Below are positions 56,365 through 64,000 of a stretch of 64,000 nucleotides of DNA, piece by piece (within the stretch, counting starts at the first letter, position 1; every line of letters starts with the position of its first letter). Source of the stretch: Amoebophrya sp. A120 (lineage: Eukaryota; Sar; Dinophyceae; Syndiniales; Amoebophryaceae); the NCBI GenBank assembly GCA_905178155.1, contig CAJINV010000012.1:1182492-1246491 (forward strand). The letters run 5' to 3'. The translations under genes were made by a program, and so were the position numbers. The notes beneath the pieces are model-generated. The model saw only the letters and a list, made by a program, of their open reading frames with translations. It searched no databases and was not told where the DNA came from.

Positions 56365-56543
56365 TTACTCGTTATTGCAGTGGCACTCTCTACCGTTAAA
56401 CCATTGGCAAGCCGCCTGCACAGTGCCGCCGTTGAACGGGATCTTGATCTGGACAGGGCATCCACCGGCCTTTCCGCTTACTAAGTCTTCGGCATACTGC
56501 CACTTGGCGCCCAAGGCTTCCGCCGAGTTCGGGAAGGTTCCAC
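56365..56543 (-). CDS. Possible terminal exon of a small Cys-containing protein
   Basis: After a TAG acceptor the frame reads GGTFPNSAEALGAKWQYAED, then GGCPVQIKIPFNGGTVQAAC and QWFNGRECHCNNE to TAA. Amino-acid use looks coding. No upstream exon or ATG could be tied to it. Confidence 0.35.
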
Positions 56544-56639
56544 CTAGCTATCACCTTGAAAAAAGTTCGCTCCCTTGAGAAAGGCGATGGCTGCGCTAGC
56601 GCACTACTTCCCGTTTTGACGAACGAAGCTAACATCATT

Positions 56640-57209
56640 CTATGCTTCGCACATCAGTACAGACGAAATTTTCGATGCAGCGATGCACCATTCGATCCAG
56701 AGCGGTAATCTGCAAGGCGTCTTGTAACACGATTGATCAATACAAGACAACTCACTGCTCTAGCTTTAGCCACGATTTTAATGGGGATGGGCTGCGCAAT
56801 TCTCCGTCCGTCTATACGTTTCCTTTTTTACGAAACGGGACAGCGCTAATTTAGTGAAAATTTCGTCTGGCCGACATTGCTGGACCTTGGCAGTGCGGAG
56901 AGCGAAACTCTTTTCAAGAACATAAGGGCCCCGCCGTGTGCCTGTAGCAGGCAGTGCTCGAACCCCCGACGGGTTTCCAGCCTTCTGCGCACCCGCACTG
57001 CTCGTAGTAGCCTTCTGCTTCTGTTTTCGAAAGGCAGGAGGCTGCGCCGGCCTGTATGAAAGAAGCAGGCACCGCAGCCCCATCATCCGCACTCGACTCC
57101 CCGACTAGCGGCCAAGACGTGGACCAGCCTGTATGTAATTTGATTTGTGTGCGGCCAAAGAAATATTCACTGCGCGCGATTCAACTTACGCGTGATGCAC
57201 AAGTACAAC
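56640..57209. other. Intergenic
   Basis: No supported exon; a minus frame at 57092-56778 is open but lacks family signal or splice support. Confidence 0.4.
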
Positions 57210-58080
57210 TCAGGCCACGCTGTACGACCCACAAAAAGATGCGCGCCGAATGCGCTTCGGCCCGCAGGCACAGGTGCACATCATAGGTAATATGACTGCA
57301 GTGAAAGCGGTACAATATCGGCGGGAAGCCACTCACTTGATCTTAAACAACCACAGCAACCCAGATAAGTAACAAGAAGAAGAACGCATACACAACACCT
57401 ACATAACACGAGAACATAGATAACACGAGAACCCAACATCAAGAACATGAACATCTAACTACTAAGTATATATAAATAAAATACATACCCACTTGGTCGC
57501 CGAACGGCTGCGGCACCAGGAACAAAACCTGCAAGCCCAGGCCAATCGTGGCGGTCACCAGCACGAAAATCAAGACCTGGAAGACGAACTTGCGCAACAG
57601 GGTTTTGATCCCTGGAGCGGCATGGTCCTCACCGAGGAGTCCAGCCTTCTTCGCCAGCAACTTGTCGTCAGCCGGGTGGTCGCAGGCTCCGTACGCTTCC
57701 GCGTTGACCAAACGCTGCGACTCCTGTTGCTTCGCGAACAACCTGGAGTTGAGTTTTGAATTTGTATTTGAACTTGTGACGCAGCTGCATCAAGAAGATT
57801 CGATTTCATCTAACTACATCTAGACTCAAACTCATCTTGGAGTAGCGCTTCATCCGCCCACAGGGGAACTCAATGGAACTCCGTCTACTTACTTCTCCTC
57901 ACAGATGCAGGACAACCAAGTTTCTTTGCCAAGGTCGAGATAGCAACACTAAAAATATATCTAAGTGCAAAAATATTACGCTTCCGCTTCTTTGGCCGGC
58001 GACATGGCCATCTTCTCGGTTTGCTCCAGGACCGCGCCCGCCTCAGGGGCGCCAGTTTTCACTTCCTGCGAAGCCGCCAT
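57210..58080 (-). CDS. 146-aa single-pass membrane protein, three exons
   Basis: Exons 58080-57980, 57742-57489 and 57295-57210 sum to 441 nt at GT-AG sites. ATG at 58080 starts MAASQEVKTGAPEAGAVLEQ. An acidic/Lys-rich N-terminal half is followed by one hydrophobic helix FVFQVLIFVLVTATIGLGLQ at about 90-112 and a short Cys-rich, basic tail (MMCTCACGPKRIRR). Function unknown. No introner. Confidence 0.65.
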
Positions 58081-58951
58081 TTCTTTTTGGACTCCCTTTG
58101 GTGCCGAGCGTGAAACTGAAAGCCCTTTGCTTATATGGTAAAATTTAGGTTTTCGGATTTTAAACGAGCCGCGAACTGCGATTACGTTTCTTGTGCTTTC
58201 TAATTGTGTTTCTGAAGTTTTCGAAAGTCTCGACCTACGAAGTGTATCCGCGCAACAGCAGACAACTGATGACGTTTTTATTGCCTGTTCGGGATGTTTA
58301 ATCATTGCAGAAATTATGACACGACGTTTGTTTTCATGTCATTAGTGGTCTAAACGTCTACGATGCGGGGCCTTTTAGCAGGTCTCCACGACTACACGAA
58401 GAGCCACGACGAAGGAGTACGGCACGTTTTTAGAGTGGTGATGCCGCCGCTAGAACGAAAGCTACCACGTCGACGACCTTGGTATTGATATACAGGAACG
58501 ATATTTCTGCTTGCGCATGAAAGTGGAACGAAAGCGACTTAGACGACCTCCACGATTATACCCTGCTAATACGTATACTTTCTGAGACCACGACGACGAC
58601 GCACGCCCGTCGTGACATGTTCGATAGAACCATACGCAAACGACAGCTGATTTCTACTACGGTAAACTGCTTATACACAGAGGACTGACGAACGAGGCCC
58701 CGCCCACGACACACATCATTGTTGAAGATGTTCCTTTGTGCATGTCAATTTATGAATCTATGCCGGACTTCAGGACCATTAGCCTCTGTTTGGACGATGT
58801 GGCCTTCCTACCAAAGCGAACAGTGCGCGGAAGCACCGCGGAAGCACCTGAATTCCAGGGCGGAGTAGACGAGGTGTTGTGAACGGCAATGGTCACATTG
58901 ACTTTTCCTCGCATAGATTTTGGATTCTTTAATTAATGTTTCTACTCACTG
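58081..58951. other. Intergenic
   Basis: No ORF or repeat family recognised; CACGACGA-type short motifs recur loosely at 58.39-58.62 kb. Confidence 0.45.
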
Positions 58952-59019
58952 TTGAAAAAATCAATCATACCGTTGAAACGCGGTGGATTCGAAAGCTTTT
59001 GCAGCTTCGTTCCGAGTAA

Positions 59020-59613
59020 AGATTGGAGGCACTTTTACTGGATACTGACACTTCGAAGTTATTTAAAAAGTTGGCTGGATATCACAAACGCAATGTTTCC
59101 TTATACTCACTTCTTTGGCATTTCACTTTTATTAGGATATTCAGCAATTATATGCAACAAATTAGTCAGACTCCTATATGCCAAGACTGGTTTCAAAGAA
59201 AACGCCAAAGCAGGAGCGGACTCTTTGCAGCTAAAACGCAAATTCACACTAAACTCGATATTCCTTCGGACCGACGAAGATGTTCGCACTTAAAAACTCA
59301 TGCGACGCTAAAAGAGACAAAAGAAAATGAATTTTGCGGTGACGAAACTGAGGTGTTGATTGATATTCGTTACAAATGGAATGTATTTCGTCCGCTTCAT
59401 ATATTTGTATTTGACAAAGTTAAAAATACGGGTGGCTGCCTATCAACATCGCTGAGTGTCTTCGTTCGGTGTAAAGATATCTTTTCGGATGATGAAAAAC
59501 AATGCAAGTCGATTACGATTCGAGATCCATCCGTGGCTCTCAGAAATATTCCCCGCATGCTGGAGAATTCAAGAAAAAACTCATACGATAGGTCTAGTTG
59601 GCTGTGTACATGA
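59020..59613 (+). CDS. AT-rich plus-strand ORF, doubtful gene
   Basis: About 196 codons open on the plus strand without ATG at the front (TTG), reading through KNTGGCLSTSLSVFVRCKDI to TGA at 59613. A second plus frame overlaps it. Base composition is much more AT-rich than the flanking genes. It is the only sizeable plus-strand candidate besides the recombinase. It may be a relic or acquired sequence. Confidence 0.25.
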   Translation, partial: RLEALLLDTDTSKLFKKLAGYHKRNVSLYSLLWHFTFIRIFSNYMQQISQTPICQDWFQRKRQSRSGLFAAKTQIHTKLDIPSDRRRCSHLKTHATLKETKENEFCGDETEVLIDIRYKWNVFRPLHIFVFDKVKNTGGCLSTSLSVFVRCKDIFSDDEKQCKSITIRDPSVALRNIPRMLENSRKNSYDRSSWLCT

Positions 59614-59656
59614 GGCGCGCCCCTTTTTGCTGCACACACAAGTCGTCGATCTGCCT

Positions 59657-62600
59657 CTACAACCGCCGCAACCGTCTCTCCACAGCTAGGGCGTGTCTCC
59701 TATCAAATGCAAACATGTCTGGGTCTGGAAGATTTCTAGATTTGTCGTGCATATTTTCCATGAGCCATGATGTCTGTGATGCATGCCGTAGCATCACAGA
59801 TTTTTAGAGGGCTTTGTGATACCTCTACCGCATGAGAAATGCTCTCTCCACGTAGGACAAACCCGACCCCACTTGCTGGTCATGCAACACAATTTTTTTT
59901 GGAATCCACAGACAGCATCACAAGTTGTGACCTTCCAGACCCAGACATTTTTGCATTTGATATCTCCGACTCTGCTGCAATTCCAATCGTAACTCTCTCA
60001 TTTGTAAAAACGTCCCCACCCCAGAGTTGTCATGCAGATTTGCAATGACAGAAACATTTGTAATGCGCATCTTCATGAGAGGCATTTCTAATGGTGTTTT
60101 GGCATTTGTAATGCTGTAACCAGGATGAGCAGATGGATTTGTGATGCGTTTTTCCCTGCTAACCTGCACTACACTGCGTACCGCAACTTCTGATGCGTGA
60201 CCTCCAAAAGTTCTAGGTTTGTGTTGCAAAATCCCCATGTTGACTCTGGGGTGGGGATGTTTTTACTCAGGATAAACTCTTCCATCTCGGCTAGCATGGC
60301 CTTCTCCTGTTTTTTCTGCGCAAGTTTTGCTTCCAGGTCGGTCACACGGGTTTTCAGTTCGGTTTCCTTCTTTTTCTGCAGCATTTTCTGCAAAAACTGG
60401 AAAAAAAGCTGCTGCGGCTCGTCTTCTCGAGCTGCTGCTTTGGTGCCGGAGGCACTGTTCGTCTTATCTTCACCCGACCACGAGTTGTATGAAGGTGCAC
60501 AAGAACCAGACGCGGCTGCTTCACCGCAAATGTCCCGCAGAAGCTGCGGTAGCACGAGAAGCTCTTCGCTTGCTGAATTTGCGGCCGCAAGGTAGTCGTA
60601 GCAGGGCATCATCATCTCAGTAGCGGGACCCGCCGTCGCGCGCCCGGAAAGTGCTGCTGTTGTCCCTGCTTTGCTTTTAAAGGACACCTTGGAACAAACA
60701 CCGGCAGGGAAATGCAGGGGCGGAAGGGCTGAAGTGGGATGACCTGTTTGATATAACCCGGACGATTCAAAGCCATGATGATCCATCTGATCGCCAACAC
60801 CACTATCGGCAATATTTCCGCGATTGTTCAAATGATCTTGCTATCAACTGTAAAAGTGTCTGGGTCTGGAAGAATCCATGTTTGTCATGCTTGTCTGGCA
60901 TGACTCTTAAATCTGTCATGCACGTTACCCAAGAGCTCCGTTTTTCTGTGATGCAGAAGCGCAGCTTGTCATGCAGAATAGGCAACACCTAGGAGCTCAG
61001 AAACTTGTCATGCTGAGCCAGCATTTGTAGCCTCATCATGAGACGCCACCCAGCATCACAAGTTTCCAGACCCAGACATATTTGCATCTGATACTTGCAG
61101 AAACGCAAGCTCCGCGTCCTTCACAATGGAACTCAGCGTTGCTCGGTCGAAATAAGTAGTGTCGTGTGCGCCTCCTGTTGATGTACTGCCCTCTTTGTAC
61201 TCGCTTGCTGCTTCTTCGTTCGCTGGAGATTTTTTGTTCTTCTTGTTTTTCCCCGTTATGATCTTTTCCGCCGGTACTTCTTCCGCAGTACTAGATCCTA
61301 GTTCTCCAAAGACGACCTTGAACGCCTGAACGAGCGAAACATTCGCCTCCTTCTCGGCTTTTCTCAACTCCTTGTCGCGGAATCTGAAGGGCTTGTTTTG
61401 TAAAATCTTCCCGTAGTCGAATCGCAGCTGAAGTTCTTTCGTTTCCGAATCTTCAATGTTAGTTTCGTCGTTCTTTCGAGTTGCAGATGTCGTTCTCGTT
61501 GACAGTTGCACAAATTGCAAGAAGCTACCGTCTAAAATTCTTATCCCCGGCGACTCCTCCTCTTTGCGCTTGGAAGTTGTACAAGATTCCTCAACTTGAT
61601 GTTCGCGGAACCGGTTCGAACTTCTTAAGTTCTCTTTCTTCTCCATGTAGAACACGTTTTGCGCTAGTTTTCCACCCGGCATATTAGGAGAAATACAAGG
61701 CGCTCCCTTCTGCACTAGCTCGTCCTTTTGCTCCTCCAATAATGTTTTGATATCCCGCGACTTGTCGATGTCCACATGATTGTTCAGTTGCTCCTTGATA
61801 AACGCTATGCATTGCAGATATGTCTGGCTCTGGGAACTTGTGATGCAAGGCAGAGAATAGGGAGCGCACTGTTTCATGCGCTGCCAAGCAGGACAACTTT
61901 TTCCACCATGGTTCTCAGTTGCGTACTCCGCGTGAGAAGCAGCGTTTTTGCATGACAGGTAAGAGGAGCTCATTGCGGCCACGCAATACAGAGTTCAGAC
62001 TCATGCCAGGCTAGCATCTCAAATATCGCAATCTCCCAGACCCAGAAATGTTTGCATTCGCTAAACGCGCTTTTCGTTTTCCCGAACAAACCACCGGCGG
62101 TGGTCCTGGCAGAATTGCCCGCCTGGCCGGTTTTGTTCGTCATTGCGGTCGTACTCGTTTCCGAGCCGCGCACGGAGCTGCCTCGGCCCAGCGGCACCAC
62201 GGTCGGGGTGTACTGTTCCTGGAATTTCTTCTTGTCGCGGTCCGACCACTGGTCGTAGTTCACGGAAAACATTTGCACGTCGCTCTCCGACTCAGTGACC
62301 GTTTCGTGAATGACTTTCCGGCTGTCCACGCCGAAGGTGTTGATCATAATCAGCGAGTTTTCGTGGTACTTCCGGTAGAGCTCAAACCAGCTCCGGACTA
62401 TCCCGCCCTTCGTTCGCTTCAGCAGCAGTGCGTACTCGTGGTAGAGCAGGTCAAAATCCTCGATTTTGGTCATGGTTTTCCCGTAAATCTTGATGTTTCC
62501 CTTCAGCAAGCAGTATATGACCTGCTTAAACATTACAGTCTCAAACGTTACAATAGAATGTCGAAATCTCTGATGCAAGAGTGCATGATCTAGCCAACTC

Positions 62601-64000
62601 ACGTAAGATTGCGCATGACACGTTCCGGAGCCCCAAACCCCACTACAATCTGACGAAATTTGTATTGCAAAAGGTGGAACGCTATGCGAGTCTGTCATGA
62701 CCATCATGCAACACAAATTCCAGATTCTATTGTAACGTGGTTTGAGATTGTAACGCTTGAGCAAGTTGTACAGTACTGCAGCAGCTTCTTGCAGTTCTCC
62801 GGTTTCCAAAATTTTTTGTAGGCTTCCCGGTCGTTTTGCAATAGGAAATTCTTCACCAGCTTTTTCAGCGCTATCTGCCTCCCCTTCTGGCACTCGCAAG
62901 AACTGGTGGTTGATGATGATGCAGCAACTCCGCTCGGCGCGGCGGTTGGTGTTGCCGCGGGATAGTCCTTACGTCTTCCGCTAGAAGAAGTAGTCGCTGT
63001 GCTAGTTCCCGTGCCGGCGCTAAAAGAACTGACACCACCACCAGCATGCAAAGAAAAACGTGTTACAGTTACACATCTGTTGTCAATTCAGCAGCACAAA
63101 TTTCTGCGCATGAGGAAGAAAACTTGCAATGCAGAAATCCTACGGGAAAACACCTATGAAACGAGGCTGCTATGCATATTCGGCATGACAGAGCTTGTCT
63201 GTCTTGCTTGGAATGCAACACAAAGTGTAACTGTGACACTTTTTTAGCGCGATAACCACTCGATTCGTAGTTCTTGTTTGGGTCGTAGTCGAACACGAAC
63301 GTTTCCTTGGGCTGCAGTATCAAAATGAAAAATCCCCCCTCTCCATACTAAAACGGAGACTTGTGTAGCGTGATTTGCTACCACAAATTATCGCGTTGTC
63401 ATGCTAGAAGGCAAAAGATGTAGACACTGTAGTGCTGGCTGGCGTGGGAACAAAGCCTTGCATCTTCAGCATGACAGGAGGCAACTGGGAGTGGTGCGAG
63501 ACAGCATGACAAATTGCCTGCAATTCAGGCCACAACAAACTGCGTCTCTTGGCCTTCTAGCAATACAAGTCGATTTGTGTACGCAAATCCAGCATCACAA
63601 ATGTCCTTTTCAATATGGGGAGGTGGGATTTTTCCTCGCAATATGCAGAATGATCGCTTCAAACAGCGTGGAGAGCAGCACGAAGTCTGGGTCTTTCCCG
63701 CTCATCAGGTCGCCGAACACGATGGTCGAGTTGACGTCCATGAAGATCATGATGCGTTCCTTGGGCCGCGAAAACCGCTCGATGATGCGCGTGAAAAACT
63801 CGTCATCGGTCATGGCATCCAAGATGCAGACCTTGCACAGCACCACATTGTACTCCTTACTGTACAGGATCGGCGAGCACGTGGTCTCGCGCGTTGAAGA
63901 TGTCGCGGAGTTTGCGGCTACTTGATCCCCCGCCGGGCGGTCGTCGTTGTTCATCGGGTTTATTTTGCTACTGGTGCTACTGTAACCGTCCTCATACACA
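59657..64000 (-). CDS. HAD-like phosphatase-domain protein with coiled-coil tail (5' end outside window)
   Basis: The exon at 64000-63644 carries ERIMIFMDVNSTIVFGDLMS, a DxNxT form of HAD motif I, and continues across a B introner as LFEAIILQPKETFVFDYDPN. Later exons have KNFLLQNDREAYKKFWKPEN, IYGKTMTKIEDFDLLYHEYA and SLIMINTFGVDSRKVIHETV, where the Thr after four hydrophobic residues fits HAD motif II. Then a linker, a charged exon (61800-61094) and a coiled coil (KKKETELKTRVTDLEAKLAQ) that ends ERRLRRL at 59657. Motif III Lys and motif IV Asp could not be assigned, so activity is uncertain. Family A, B, C, E and F introners cut it at eight places. Confidence 0.68.
59701..59962. mobile_element. 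Introner family A, last intron of the HAD-like gene
   Basis: 262 bp, TSD TCTCC. Junction LQQSRRHALAVERR. Confidence 0.92.
59997..60274. mobile_element. Introner family C in the HAD-like gene
   Basis: 278 bp, TSD AACTCT; left end CTCATTTGTAAAAACG is mutated. Junction AEMEELRLELQQS, leaving a 29-nt exon before the next A element. Confidence 0.9.
60842..61093. mobile_element. Introner family A in the HAD-like gene
   Basis: 252 bp, TSD CTTGC. Junction LAFLQDHLNNRGN. Confidence 0.92.
61806..62063. mobile_element. Introner family A in the HAD-like gene
   Basis: 258 bp, TSD AACGC. Junction KTKSAFIKEQLNN. Confidence 0.91.
62528..62765. mobile_element. Introner family F in the HAD-like gene
   Basis: About 238 bp, inner TIR AACGTTACAATAGAAT and complement; outer ends are diverged and the TSD is unclear. 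It lies between LLQYCTTC and KQVIYCLLKGN. Confidence 0.75.
63050..63253. mobile_element. Introner family E in the HAD-like gene
   Basis: About 204 bp, ends AAAACGTGTTACAG and CTGTGACACTTTTTTAG; flanks share ACCA. Confidence 0.78.
63318..63643. mobile_element. Introner family B in the HAD-like gene
   Basis: 326 bp, TSD TGCAG. Junction FEAIILQPKETFV. Confidence 0.92.

Noticed and set aside
17641-62063. Recurrent peptides such as LPDPDIFTFD and KCKNVWVWK at frame ends
   Set aside because: They are translations of the family A TIR read from either strand, not protein motifs.

Overview
The window looks like nuclear DNA of a parasitic dinoflagellate-type protist, most likely a syndinian such as Amoebophrya. 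This is an inference. Genes are cut by short introns of 130-335 bp that have transposon-like terminal inverted repeats (TIRs) and 4-7 bp target-site duplications (TSDs), and that usually end TATC...GATA instead of GT...AG. 'Introner' introns of this kind have been described from Amoebophrya. No spliced-leader, rRNA or tRNA gene was recognised.

Layout. 1-5075 is a ~175-180 bp GC-rich satellite. 5076-6940 is a second satellite built on CGCGAATATTC. 7040-7910 is an inverted-repeat block. 8.3-34.65 kb is minus-strand genes dense in introners: a coiled-coil protein, a secreted repeat protein, a putative membrane protein, a family I inorganic pyrophosphatase (17565-20666), a guanylate-binding-protein-like large GTPase (21914-30630) and a membrane protein (31600-34650). 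A Cys-rich ShKT-like gene follows. 36.2-51.3 kb is bracketed by an inverted repeat pair and holds few introners: a 9-exon gene with conventional GT-AG introns, a Crypton-like tyrosine recombinase inside one of those introns, a hAT-like transposase ORF, two intronless genes and a tail-anchored-like protein. 51.1-55.5 kb is an Ala/Thr-rich gene with seven introners. 57.2-58.1 kb is a small single-pass membrane protein. 59.66-64.0 kb is a HAD-like gene whose 5' end lies outside the window.

Introner families (letters used below, by TIR): A, TATCAAATGC...GTCTGGGTCTGGAAG; B, TATCAAAAGG plus CCCCTCCCCATATCG; C, TATCCTGAGTAAAAACG; D, TGCAAAAGTATCGTACTCG; E, AGAAAAAAGTGTTACAG; F, GTTACAATCTCAA; G, TATGAGAGTGCACAAC; and single copies H to L. 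In most copies, removing the element plus one TSD copy restores the reading frame. The pyrophosphatase proves this at conserved motifs: the whole 8-exon gene sums to 1509 nt (502 aa). Three other genes sum to intact frames in the same way. All coordinates derived by eye may be off by 1-5 bp.
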